DNA of 64,000 nt from Cyathus striatus (lineage: Eukaryota > Basidiomycota > Agaricomycetes > Agaricales > Nidulariaceae): positions 5,890,001 through 5,954,000 of the forward strand of contig JAOVFP010000006.1 in the NCBI GenBank assembly GCA_025738555.1, read 5' to 3'. Of the stretch, positions 13,019-24,447 are shown piece by piece. The notes beneath the pieces are model-generated. The model did not search any database. It saw nothing but the letters and a program-made list of their open reading frames with translations, and had not been told where the DNA came from. Within the stretch, counting starts at the first letter, position 1; each line of letters starts with the position of its first letter. Position numbers and translations under genes: made by a program.

Positions 13019-15427
13019 TTACTTCCCCAAAAATATGCCAAGATCATGAGTTGGTATATTTTTCCTCTTACTGTTTTCATATCTAAGCTTTCCTTTCCAA
13101 GGATGGACTGTGGTCTCATTCCCATTCATTGTGTATACCTGGAATTCTTGTCCAAATAAAGTGACGTTTCCTGGATTCACTACTATGACACATTGGATCA
13201 TTCTATCTGGAGATACTATCCATACAAATCTTGTGGGTATATCAATGCACCCTTCAGAGCTGGTAGGATTGGCATCTAAGTCAAGTCGGAAACACTTTGT
13301 GGTGTTCACCAACTCAATGAAGTTTCCAATTCGGTTTTCATAACATCCATTTTCAAATCCTGCATTGTCGGGTGTCAGAAAGGAGCCAGCAATAAAAGTA
13401 CGTAGTTTTTTTCTTTTTAAATCCTATTTATATTCGACTAGCTGTGTGATCCAATGTTCTGTATTAAAATTGTTAGCGTTGACATATCAACTATTGCTGT
13501 ACAATTACACACCATTGAAACAATCTAATGAGTCAGATCCAGCATTGGCAGGAATGGTTGCAGTGCCTGCTGCAAACATACCCATTGACTCTGGAAGCAA
13601 AGCAGATGGTTGCAATGGAAGATGTGAAGGATTGTTCTCAGGAACTATGAATGTAGCTGGTAAGTCTCGTGAGTTAGTCTAATGATCTGAAAAACTAACT
13701 GTGATGACAAAAAGATAACAATTCAAGATCTTCGATATTGGAACTAGAACTTGGCTTCATGTGGTGTGAGGTGGTAATCAAATAATAATGTGATAAAGTT
13801 ACCTGTGGAGTTTTTGAACTGGGATTCCACGCAGGTGTCTGTGATCCAATCCCATAATTGTGTTGCCAATGTGGTGTTGAACAAGGAGGTAATGGTTGTT
13901 CAGGAAGACTTCTGGAATCTGGGACATTTGTTGTTAAATTATTAAATCTGTAATGTATTATTAGATACTGGTGGAAGCATAATGTACTGTGTAAATACCC
14001 AGGGATGAATATATCCTTCAATGACATGCTCTCACAGTGATTTGAAGTCATCAGATGCATCTGTATCTCCACTATAGCGACACCATTGAAATTTACATCT
14101 TGTAGTATTCCAAGCTCTCCTTTCAGAGGACCAGCTTTGATTATAATGTAACACCTATATAAAGATTTGTAGTGATCATTTCATATGAGCATGTCATCTA
14201 ATGAAACAGGCTCAGTACAACTGCTGGATCAGCTTGCAGAAAATCTGCCAAAGTCGCTATCCTGCCACCTAAATGTTGTATTTCAATGAACTTCATTGCA
14301 GAAGTCTAAATTTGAAGATAGGACCTGTATGTGGTTACACTACATAATATTAGAATGTATATAATGCTATTCCCCAAGTGAATATTACCTTCTTCAGTGG
14401 AAAAGTGACTATCATGACATTATCCTCTCCAATCCTCCCATATGGCTCACTGTTAATGACCATTCCAACCGATCCTTTATGCTCGCCAGTGATCACTCAA
14501 ACACCATCTCCAAGCTTAAAGCATTTCTGCAACAGAATTAATGAGTATACGAATGCACCTGTATGTGAATTGGCAAGTTTTAATGTTGCACTATCTTCTT
14601 GGATGTCCTGAACTGAAGCAAGAGAGTATGTTCTGTGATTTAGTGATACCTTTACCTGATCGCCTATTCGTATGCTTGATGCTGGTATTGCATGTCTCGT
14701 ATGGTCCAGAATTTGAGTGGGTACATGCCTGCAGTTCTGAAAAGCTCTTAGCTCTGACATTGTAGGAATCGCTTCAACCTGGTAGAATTTTTCAATGTTG
14801 AGTTTTCATCATAGAATAAATCCTTCTGTCATATATAATAAACCATGAAAATCATATCCAGTGATAACATTTTTATCAGAACCTTTGTGTTGAATCTCAA
14901 ATTTATCTGGACTTGTCTTTCTTGCAAGATCGGGGTTAAACAGATCACAGTGTGGGCAAGACTTTGAAGATCCTGGGGACCACTTTCATTTCAAGGATCT
15001 CTTGTAGATCACTTGTGGAAGATGAATAACATCAATCCACAGAGTGCACTGGCATACATTTGTGATGAAGGCGAGGTCATAACAGTATTTTCCCTTCAAT
15101 CTTACCCATGTGTGGTGAGAAGGTATGTACATTGACATGAGTGTTAGCCAGAATGATCATAAAAGTGAAGTGTTTTATGATTGTGGCAATTATCTATCTC
15201 ATGATTGCCTGTTTCTAATGTAACTACTATGTGCCTATTACAATTATAAATGGTGATCATATGCAATCATTGGTTAGTTTGAAGTGTATATTGATATTGT
15301 AGGCCTATTATAAATAGTGATTATATGCAATCGTTGGTTAATTTGAAGTGTATATTGCTATTGTAGGCCTATTATAAATGGTGATCATATGCAATCATTG
15401 GTTAATATGTAGTGTATATTACTACTG

Positions 15428-17608
15428 GGAAGCGTCGACATTGTCGACGGAAACCTTGCTTGCATATGTTAAGATAAGGGATTTTTCGATAAAAAAAACT
15501 GAATAAAAAAATAGCAATTAATATACAGTATAAGAGGGTCATGAAGGCACAAATATGTATTAGATAATATTTAATGTGTTGGTGCAAACCTCGACATTAG
15601 TTTCTCAATTTCAGTGAGCAGTAGCATTGTTTTCTTTATGTTCATTATAGCTCTGATAGTGATTTGTTATTTTACTCTCCTCCCGAAGAGATGACCAATG
15701 ATCATTTATCGGTGGCAGGCTTAGGAGAGAGAGGAGGAGTGACGAGATATGGAGGAGGAGTGATTACAGGAGGAGCCATGATATTGTGAGGAGGAGGAAG
15801 TATAGTATAGATTGCTACCAGGTCAGCTGTGTATAAATGCCAGGAAGGTGCATTATCGCGGGTAATGTCCGGAATGTGCCAATGAATAAGTGAATAAGTT
15901 CAAAGTGAATTTCAGCAGTGGCATTGACAAGGCAACATTGATAATCGACTGGATGAATTTTATTTTTGTTGATGTTGTAAACGGCAGGACGATTGATACT
16001 ATGCATGGCAAAAAGTTTTGGCATGGCATCATGAGCCGAGCAGCTTACAAGTGCTCTCTAGGGCGGTAGACAATATGATCCTATTATACAAAAAGTGATG
16101 AGTGGAGATACGAAGAATGGCAGGTGCAGGTGATGGTATGAGGAAGGATGGTAAGCAAGTGGTCGGATGAAGGAATGATACAGGACAAACGAAAACATGA
16201 GTGAGGAATTTCAGAGAATCATAAGAGAATGCGGACGAACCACGAGTGTCTGCGGTACACTGATGAAGGGGATTGCACCGCATTCATAGAGGAATGTGAC
16301 TAGGATGCTACCCCTTGTTACAAAGATAAGTAAGAGGTCAGATGAAGGAATAATACGGAATGAACAAAAATATTATTCTGGATCGAAGGTAATTCTTTAC
16401 AAAGAATTTGCGAGTGGATAGCGCATCCATCTATCCTCAGGTGCTAGTGAGGTACATTGAGAAGTGAAGAAGGGGGGAAGAGTAACCTGATATTAAATAG
16501 GTACAGAAAAATGTAAACGAGCGGACTAATAAAAACCGACACGAGGCCGATTCTATGGTACAGGCAAATTGCCTGCTCTACAATGAACACGAACCATGAG
16601 CGTCTGCGGTACTTTGGTGAAGGGGATTACACCGCAACATGCATTCAGTCGAAGCCCTATCTGTTCACCATTCGACTTTTGCTTCCCAACCAATCCCTCT
16701 CTCCCCATTGATATCTCCAGCTGTCCAACCTTTAAATGTCTTCACAGTTACGAGGTTCTTGTGGATACGCTAGGGAAAAGCACTATCTTGGTTGCAGCGA
16801 CTAAGCCTGCGAAGTTTTTTAACATGCCGAATAAGTGTAAAGTCACGGATGAAGCAATGCGGGAGTGCATTTGGCAATTGTCGTTGTGTTCTACTCGAGC
16901 TCCCAAGCTCTTTGGGGTCTGCGCAATTGGCAGGAACCTCGCTTGCTATAAATATGACTGAGAGACTGGCAAGATTACGCCCCCGAAGATTCCTCAGCCT
17001 GATTTTGTTGATATAGATAGCGAGAAACCCGTTGACACAGCCCCGATCGAATGGTAAAGTACAAACACCATATGTATTGATACATTGCATATATGCCTGT
17101 CAGCCTCCTCACTCTCAGGTTTAAAACTATAGAGCTAGACTTCTCGGAGTTAGCAGAAGACATTCCATAACGAACAAGGTAAGTTTTAATCAGTGAAGTT
17201 GGTACATATTCTGACTTACTCATTAAAGTTATCTCAGTGACTTTACTATCCTAGCGCCCGAATGTTGATTCAATCAAACTATTGGAATCTTGTTTGCTTC
17301 AGTGTCGTATTACCAGACAAAGGGAGGCGCTACTCACACAGAACAGCCTTGCCAGACCACACGACACATCAAAACCTATCAGACTCCGGGTGTCGGGTTT
17401 CGTGTTGAAGATATTTTCATAGCAGCAAGTAACACAATACACGAAGGGACTAAACGAGAGAAGGTAGAGGAGAATGCATCGGAGAGAGACTTGCAATGTT
17501 CCGCTGAGAAGAGAGCCGAGTGAGAGCAGGTGACTGTAGGAGAGTTCACGTGAAGGTTGAAAAGTGCAACCCATTTTAACCCAGACAGAATACCTTGCAA
17601 GCAAGGTG
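15428..17608. mobile_element. Nested CpG-rich insert with inverted ends
   Basis: The insert splits a 64-bp subterminal repeat unit. ACTG occurs on both sides (15424-15427 and 17609-17612), which may be a 4-bp target duplication. An inverted 12-mer, ACCTTGCTTGCA at 15453-15464 and its complement at 17596-17607, lies near the ends, though the left copy is about 25 bases inside. Base composition is much richer in CpG than the surroundings, which suggests a recent arrival. It contains the hypothetical coding piece at 16740-17056. I cannot name the element class. Confidence 0.6.
16596..17056 (+). pseudogene. Uncharacterised fungal protein, mobile-element cargo
   Basis: The open frame reads ...SYEVLVDTLGKSTILVAATK, then FFNMPNKCKVTDEAMRECIW and APKLFGVCAIGRNLACYKYD. 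It meets a TGA at about 16959 and continues in frame with ETGKITPPKIPQPDFVDIDS and TAPIEW, to a stop near 17056. The pattern, with a 'LFGVCAIGRNLACYKYD-x-ETG-ITPP' core, resembles proteins of unknown function that recur in agaricomycete repeats. This is my recollection and was not searched. The start is unclear. The internal TGA may be a mutated CGA. No function is proposed. Confidence 0.5.
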
Positions 17609-17611
17609 ACT

Positions 17612-18990
17612 GTAGGCCTATTATAAATAGTGATCATATGCAATCATTGGTTAATTTGAAGTGTATATTATTATTGTAGGTTTATTATAAATGGTGATTA
17701 TATGCAATCATTGGTTAACTTGAAGTGTATATTACTACTATAGACCTATTATAAATGGTGATCATATGCAATCATTGGTTAATATGAAGTGTATATTACT
17801 ACTATAGACCTATTATAAATGGTGATCATATGCAATCATTGGTTAATATGAAGTGTATATTACTACTGTAGGCCTATTATAAATAGTGATCATATGCAAT
17901 CATTGGTTAGTTTGAAGTGTATATTACTACTGTAGGCCTATTATAAATGGTGATTTGTCATTCCCACGCATTACATTTGTCACGCATCAATGCACGTCAT
18001 GTTTGTCACATCATTCCTGCACTCTACATATTTCCCATGCATTACATTTGTCACATTTGTCACGCTTTCACCTGATACATGTGAATTTGATGTGATGTGA
18101 AATTACATATTCACCATTCTTTCACATTTGTCATACATATGTAGATCTTTTATAACCTCATCATCTCTCATATCCAGACAAACCATTATAGTTTTTACTA
18201 TGTCATTTCATTACATCTCTAGACCTGATTATAAAACTTCTCATACCATCTCATTTTCAAATATCTCATGCTCTGTCAATAGTGGTAAGACTCCAGCTAC
18301 ATAAACACTCTACATCATTCATTCTAGTTTCTTATTACTACCACAATTCCACAACTTTCCAATTGTCATTTTCCATGTTAAGTCTTCCAATTCTACCAGT
18401 ACATATTGTTTCATCTGTATTTATAATTCACTCTGTACCATTAGATACTTACTCCACTTCCATGGCAATTTCAATAGTTGTAGAGACAGATAAATCTCAT
18501 ATGATTGGAAAGTGTGACATTTGCAAAAAAGTTGCAAAGTGCTTGACAAACACAACACACATGAAAAATACAACACACATGAAAAACACATCATGCATCT
18601 CAAAAACATGACATATGTGACACTCATGCAAAATGTGACAAATGTGACATGTGACGCACTTCCAAAGCATGACAAATGCATTAAAGTGTGACAAATATGT
18701 TAAAGCGTGACAAACACGTTAAAGCATGACAAATGTGACGAGTGTGATGCGTGGGAAATGTGTGAAGCGCGGGAAATATGTGGAGCGCGGGATTGATGTG
18801 ACAAACATGACGCGCATTGATGCATGACAAATGTAATGCATGGGAATGACAAATCACAATTTATAATAGGTCTATAGTAGTAATACACACTTCAAGTTAA
18901 CCAATGATTGCATATGATCACTATTTATAATAGGCCTACAATAGTAATATACACTTCAAACTAACCAATGATTGCATATGATCACCATTT
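17612..18990. repeat. 64-bp subterminal repeats and inner inverted repeats
   Basis: Five to six direct copies of a 64-bp unit (GCCTATTATAAATGGTGATC... GCAATCATTGGTTA...) run from 17612 to about 17950. Inverted copies follow at 18860-18990. Between them, 17948-18030 and 18780-18857 are inverted copies of a block beginning GATTTGTCATTCCCACGCAT. The whole makes a nested palindrome inside the 3.97-kb element. Confidence 0.8.
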
Positions 18991-20088
18991 ATAATTGTAA
19001 TAGGCACATAGTAGTTACATTATAAACAGGCAATCATGAGATAGATGATTGCTGCAATCATAAAACACTTCACTTTTATAATCATTCTGGCTAACACCAC
19101 TCACATTGACCTGTTAACTTTGTAGAAAGAAACCCATGCCTCGGTCAGCACTGGGTGGATGTATTTGGAATATATGTCTTGATAAATAGAAGTGATGGCC
19201 TGAATGTCGCTGATGTTATGAGCCTCAACATATATGTGACCCGGAATAACCACTAATGCAAATGCACTGCATATATGTTTTGAGCCAGCTTGATATGAGA
19301 GCGCATGTACAATAAGTTCCTCTGTTCCATCCTGTAAAATCATGTTACAGTTGTTTTCAACATAACAGGCTTGAATTCCACTTACTTTCACTGGAACATC
19401 AAATAATGCCCAGTCATCATCGCATATTCCCTTGTGGCTAATAGAGTGCTTGCTCTTGGTAAGCTGTGAATTGGTTTCCTTTGGTGATTCACTACTTCCT
19501 TCATTGATCCCATACTTGTCGAGCAAGTATCCAATGAAACCGTGGTTTGGCACTGATTCAAAAGCACATGTTAATGCCTGCCAGCTGATAGATATATTAT
19601 CTTCGTTGTCCATGCCATTGATATCCTTGTCGTCGAAATGGTTGTTGATGAAGTTTTCTATGCAATTAGCATAATATTACCTCTTGAAGGTCATATTACA
19701 TACTGGCATGGTCTGTGTCCACTTCATTGTCAGTGGGCGACCCTGTCGATACCTCAGCTTCCAAATCTAAGAACAACTTCTCTTCATTAGCATCAGGTCC
19801 AATATCTTATACTCTCCAGCTCTTACCTCTACAAGCCGTCTCTTGGTTGTTTTCTTTTTCTTACCACTCATGCTAGGCAGTTGAGAGATAGGTATCTCAT
19901 CATCAGGGTCGTTGTACCACACAATGTCATGTGCCTCCTTCAATGTGCCATTTTGATTTAAAGCACAGTTTTCTTGACTCATTGTATATACTATTGTAAC
20001 TACACTGAATACTACTTTTCCAGAGTTGATGCGAATAGAGCAGAGGAAAAAATTTAAAAAGGTGAGGTTCAATGAGTTAATCCAAAAT

Positions 20089-21198
20089 CATCTTCTTGAG
20101 GGCAGGTTGAACGTTGAACCATCACGTGATGATGTCGAATTTCCACCAGCATAAGCATTCTGTGATTTGGTTGTGATACTTACTCCATCTAATGAATTAG
20201 CTCAACATTGTTCATTTAGTCATGTGCAATAAGTGTGGTCATAATATATTCACTTCTGTCTAATAGATACATATTGTAATACTGTAGATAGATATATTTG
20301 TGAAATTGACGTCATCTATGACAGCTTTTTGAGGCCTTGGTAATTGCCGTTATAATCCCCATGATCTCTAAGCATTCACCCTGGGAGACATGGAGCGGTG
20401 ACGTGACCTTTGTAAAGCAAATTGCACATTCAGTGGGTCTTGGTAGTGTGCAATGACAACAATCTTGAGTTCCTGCTGAGAAATTACGACATTTCAAACA
20501 GTATATGTGTGTCGGCATTGGATGGAACCTGCAGGAGGGGCCAAGTGAGAGGGGGAGAGCAAACATGAATAGCGTGCTCTACTATAAGCAATCAAGACAC
20601 TAAATTAAACAAAGTCAGTTACAAAACACATTTGTCAAGTAAAAAAACAATACTCACTATTATGTACCCTTCTGCCCTGCCCTGCATTTGTCATTGCAAA
20701 TTAAGTGCAAGCTGGTGTACAAGCAGGGGGTTATTAATGTTACATGGGCAGCATTGGTAGAGATAATGCAAAACTAATGGCTTGTTTGATTGTCAGAAGA
20801 TCCAATGGGGTGGCAAAGTCAACATAGAGCCTGGTTGTCCGATATTTAGTGCCACCTTAATCTTATAGTATATCTTGCTGGAGATTTTTACACAAGAAAA
20901 AGAATATATTGAAAACTTATTGAGGGACATTTATTAATTCTATTACTACCTTACTATACCAATCAAGCCCAAGTACATAAACAGAATGTTTGCAAGCTGC
21001 ATATTTGCACGACTGAACCCACATAGTGCATGAAGTGCAAGAGGCTGGTGGGAGAAAGGGAAGGGCATACACAGTGAGTCCTGGATGCACTTATGCAATT
21101 TGATTTTCTTGAGGGCAGGTGGTTGGTAATGGCATTGGCCAGTAACTATACCGTTACATAACATAATGCAACATGTTATGCCTGCCCTCAAGAAGATG
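20089..21198. mobile_element. Possible 1.1-kb TIR element
   Basis: An 18-base perfect inverted repeat, CATCTTCTTGAGGGCAGG, lies at 20089-20106 with its complement at 21181-21198. A third partial copy in direct orientation lies at about 21106-21119. The interval has no convincing gene; the cysteine-rich minus-strand frame at 20312-20566 is not recognised. No target duplication is visible at the borders, so it could also be an unrelated inverted repeat. It lies just upstream of the SPT5-like start. Confidence 0.4.
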
Positions 21199-21995
21199 GG
21201 GCCCACTTTTCAATGCATGTGTAGGCATGCCTCTACTCTCTTTCTAGTTGCACATACTCTGTAGATTATAAGTAGTAGTAAGATGTGATGTATATGCTAC
21301 TTTATGCTACCGTCGGTCTGAGGATATATACCATAATTTTGAATCTCTACAAGCACGCTAAACTTGGGTAAAGCAATGAGAGTTGGAGGGAAGGTGAAAG
21401 GCACTGGTGGGAATATTGATCAACAGGAGACAACTGTACCATTATGGCCAAGTTGAACCTAGTGTTCAAGGGTAGCTGTGATACACATCAAATGTGGTAT
21501 TGGTTCACAACTGTCAACTGAAGGGAGTGAGGGCTTGTTGAACAAGTTGTCAGGATAACATGTATGCCCTGGTTTTTCATATCTCTGTAATCGTTTCTCA
21601 GTCTACTAATCTTCAGCATAAACAGCCATTTCATAGTACATACCAAGTGTTGCTGTATCGGTTGGGATTTGATAGGATTAGGAAAAAATGTATGTTCCAT
21701 TTCTTAATGTCTTTTCAACACACTAACATATTGTCTGCATGTTTCTTCACTCTATTTTGAGCTCTCTATCCACAGAATATGTTTCTGCTATGCCGTTCAA
21801 TGCCTCTGCTCCTTACATGCTATGGTGCTTCTCTACATGAACAATCCACCCCAACCCCTTTATACCCATCCTGCCATGTCACCACTGTGCCTTATATATC
21901 ACTCCAAGACATGATCTACTTCACCTTCAATTCCCTTTGTGCTCATTATTGATCTACATGTAATATAGGGTATAAATATACTGTCCTTGAAACCT
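21199..21995. other. No recognised feature
   Basis: AT-rich sequence between the inverted-repeat element and the glycosyltransferase remnant. The short frames at 21488-21760 have no family signature. Confidence 0.5.
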
Positions 21996-22818
21996 CTATG
22001 CCTGAGAATGAACACATTCAATGTACTTGAACAACTTAAGCGAGTTGTCGCATGCCTTGCCTCCCTCTTTCCAAGCAGCATCGAGTGAATCAGCCATCTT
22101 AGTAGTGTTCACATCGATCTTGGCCCTCTCATCCTTGTTGAAGAAAGCCTTTTGGAACATCTCCTTAGCCTCGGAGGTGACATCCTCTATTGTCCCCGTG
22201 AGTGTCTGCCAAGTGCTAGTGTGGTACTTCAATCCATAGCCCAAGTGCACCTGCAATAGCTCGTAACCGCATCCATACACCTGGGAGACAAGGATGGAGA
22301 GCATGGGCTCATCTGCAAAGAGAGGCCAGCAGATTATGGCCACGTGGAAGCATAGACTCTCAAGGGTTTTGTTGATACCACAGTGAGTGATTAACCATCC
22401 AACCACAGGATGTGCGAGGGTATATTGCTGAGGGAGCTAGGGCCCGATGAAGGTGTTCTTGTTGCCCTTCAGGTCCTTCAGGGAGGGCAGCCAAGGCAGC
22501 ACCACTCATAACCATAATGTCTGGGATGTTGAGCTCCTTGAGGACGCGGAGGACAGCATACAGCATCTCAATGTTGTTAGGAAGAAGGATGGAGCCAAAG
22601 GAGATCTATATGAAACTGTGAGCTACAAATATGATAAGATATTGAGTATACACATGTAGATAGCAGATTTCTCTCCTTTCTCCTTGTGCACCCTCTCCAA
22701 GAACAATATAAGCCCACTGCTCTACAATTTGGGTAACATTTTCATTATTGTCTGTGTTCATGAGATTAAAATATTCTGCATGAGCAATGCCCTGCAATGC
22801 TAACAGGCATACATACAC
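21996..22818 (-). pseudogene. UDP-glycosyltransferase, C-terminal half
   Basis: The minus strand encodes the donor-binding half of a family 1 UDP-glycosyltransferase. A SFGS-like strand and the block IEMLYAVLRVLKELNIPDIM lie at about 22600-22540. After a frame change come GNKNTFIGP and LPQQYTLAHPVVGWLITHCG (22460-22390), then NKTLESL, ICWPLFADEP and a tail to 21996. Such enzymes transfer sugars from UDP-sugars to small hydrophobic acceptors. The conserved Trp after FIGP is a TAG stop (about 22438), the frame shifts upstream of it, and the N-terminal acceptor domain is missing. It is therefore a truncated pseudogene. The signature motif HCGxN is intact. Confidence 0.85.
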
Positions 22819-23153
22819 AATACATCATTGAAAAGTGGTAAGCATGCTTAGGAAGTTCTTTGAACTCCCTGATGCTTTTGCATCTGTCAACGTGCCACAA
22901 CAGTCAGATAACCGAAATGCATTACAGTATACTAATTCAGTACACCAGTCTGACTATTTTATGACTTTTGACTACAAATTAACTTTTAAATGACTAAGTT
23001 ACAACCAATTGCAAGCAAGTAAGTGACTATGAATGACTGACTGTTTTTGCTGAGCACACAGGGTCATGAACAGGAACAGATGTCCTGTTTGTCATGCATC
23101 ACAGAGCCATTTGAACAGAGATACATCGAAAAATTGAGGTTAAGAATCTTAAG

Positions 23154-23381
23154 TGTAGAAGGTGTGATCCTCTATGTTAACTTATGCTTACTCACGCACC
23201 ACGTAAACCTGACCAAGTGTATTGGTGTCTACGAATGTGTGAGTAAAAAAGTTATCTAATATGTACAAATAATGATTATTTATATGGGCAACACCTGACG
23301 GCATTGCCAAACAACGTGTATGTAAACAAATGTATGTAAGCGGTGATAGTATGTAAGCAGCGCCTGACACGGCACCTTACA
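23154..23381 (-). mobile_element. LTR (3' LTR in minus orientation)
   Basis: On the minus strand the block begins TGTAAGGTGCCG (23381) and ends CACACCTTCTACA (23154), with TG...CA ends and an internal TATAAATAATC. A purine-rich tract, CAAGGGAGGTG, lies immediately before it (23382-23392), as expected for a polypurine primer before a 3' LTR. TTAAG borders it at 23149-23153. A truncated copy of the same LTR lies at 58346-58493 at the end of the other palindrome arm, also next to TTAAG in the matching position. Confidence 0.75.
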
Positions 23382-24447
23382 CACCTCCCTTGAGACCGAA
23401 TCCACTCGGTCTAATACACACAAAAGAAAAAGGGGGGGGACAATTTACGCCGAAGAAGGGCCAGGCGGTGGTGAGGGATGAGGTGGTGGCTGAGGCATCA
23501 TTGGACGAGGAGGCCGTACGCCATCATCCACTTCCATAGCAGAGGGAGCCTCTTGACCGACCAGATTGAGTACAGCAGGGTCGTTAGACCCATGACTGCT
23601 CGATGCAACGGAGGAGGGTAGCAACACACGAGGGGGCGCGGAACCAGATGTTTCTTCAACGTCCATGGCGGGGTCGTTAGACCCCAGGTCGACGACTCCC
23701 TGTGTGGCCACGCTAGGCCCGGCGAGAGGGGGCAGATTGGGATGGGGACGATTCCTGAGGTATAGGAACGTCGATGACTCTGCATAGGATAGCCATCGCC
23801 CATCCCTAACCTGGTTCCCGTGGGCGAGCCTGTCGATCCGCATCAACGTATGGATGCGGTCGAAGTCCTCTGGCGACGGGGACCAGAACCCGGACCACTG
23901 AGTTATCTCCCGTGGTTCGCCATACTGGCGGAGGCGCTCCAATCTCCTGTCATCGGCTTCCAAAAACAATGATCGCCTCAGCGGCGAGTTGATAAAGTGG
24001 GTATCGAGGTAGTTCAGACCGAATGGATACGCGTGGTCAATCCACGCTACGGGGACTCCGTTCCGTATGAGCGTAGTGACTACGTCAGTCATCCCAACGT
24101 TATTTGCAGCATTGGGGGGGCAGACGAGTCGTCGGCTAACGAAGTCAGGCCCAGTCTGAGGGCTGAATGGCTCGGACGGGTGAGAGACATTCCATGCCTC
24201 GATTTCCTCCTGGTACCGATGGGTCTGAGATACAAGGAAGGCAAGCTCCCTCATAAACAGGACCCTGGCTTCACGATTGTTAGGGCCCAGTGCCCGCCCT
24301 AATAAGTAGCCGAAGACACTTCGACGGCATACCTGGAAGGCACGCGTAACTGCGACACCAAGGCCACATATTGGCAATGGAGGTCCACCATCAGCTGGTG
24401 CTCCGGCGGGGGCATTAACAGCCCTGCGCCACCTGTTGCAGATGAGG
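23382..24447 (-). mobile_element. Partial LTR-retrotransposon internal region
   Basis: The region is CpG-rich and lies between the LTR at 23154-23381 and a 39-bp direct repeat at 24448. It holds one long minus-strand frame. No second LTR follows; instead the unoccupied target sequence (ACAGAGATACATCG...CTTAAG) reappears. The element is therefore incomplete, either by deletion or by joining of two alleles. Confidence 0.65.
23445..24377 (-). CDS. Retroelement-borne protein of unknown function
   Basis: An uninterrupted 310-residue frame from Met 24377. It may be open further upstream to about 24440, so the real start may lie in lost sequence. The N-terminal two thirds look folded, with stretches such as RELAFLVSQTHRYQEEIEAW and FDRIHTLMRIDRLAHGNQV. 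The C-terminal third is Pro/Ser-rich and ends in PPPHPSPPPGPSSA. Position just before a polypurine tract and 3' LTR suggests an element-encoded protein, perhaps Gag-like of a non-autonomous family, but no zinc knuckle or enzyme motif is present. Codon use is far richer in CpG than in any neighbour, so it looks young. Confidence 0.6.
   Translation of the reverse strand: MPICGLGVAVTRAFQVCRRSVFGYLLGRALGPNNREARVLFMRELAFLVSQTHRYQEEIEAWNVSHPSEPFSPQTGPDFVSRRLVCPPNAANNVGMTDVVTTLIRNGVPVAWIDHAYPFGLNYLDTHFINSPLRRSLFLEADDRRLERLRQYGEPREITQWSGFWSPSPEDFDRIHTLMRIDRLAHGNQVRDGRWLSYAESSTFLYLRNRPHPNLPPLAGPSVATQGVVDLGSNDPAMDVEETSGSAPPRVLLPSSVASSSHGSNDPAVLNLVGQEAPSAMEVDDGVRPPRPMMPQPPPHPSPPPGPSSA

Larger units (their letters stand above)
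15137..19102. mobile_element. 3.97-kb TIR element inserted in the SPT5-like gene
   Basis: The direct repeat ACATTGAC at 15129-15136 and 19103-19110 is the target duplication. The ends are inverted: GTGTTAGCCAGAATGATCAT and then AAAAGTGAAGTGTTTTATGATTG at the left (from 15141), with the complement at 19050-19098. Next come 64-bp subterminal repeats containing GGTGATCATATGCAATCATTG (15240-15427, 17612-17950, and inverted at 18860-18990). Then there is an inner pair of inverted repeats (17948-18030 and 18780-18857). A CpG-rich insert at 15428-17608 is nested in one subterminal unit. There is no transposase gene, so the element is non-autonomous. Terminal motif and duplication length match the KDZ element at 37308. 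Confidence 0.9.
13019..19982 (-). pseudogene. SPT5-like transcription elongation factor gene, disrupted by a transposon
   Basis: Translated minus-strand blocks follow the SPT5 order. There is an N-terminal basic and acidic region (start Met at 19982; KKKKTTKRR, then DIGPDANEEKLFLDLEAEV). An NGN-like domain follows at 19430-19103, with DDDWALFDVPVKV and SAFALVVIPGHIYVEA. Next comes a KOW-like HTWVRLKGKYCYDLAFI at about 15115-15065, and further KOW-like segments at 14760-14400, including GDGV, a TGA, then VITGEHKGSVGMV. A Pro/Ser/Thr tail with SQTPAWNPSSKTP at about 13850-13800 recalls the SPT5 C-terminal repeats. A last exon-like block ends at 13019. SPT5 binds RNA polymerase II with SPT4 and helps elongation. 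This copy is broken by the 3.97-kb element at 15137-19102 and by several stops, at least one a likely CGA to TGA change. It is probably a paralogue rather than the essential gene. Confidence 0.75.
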
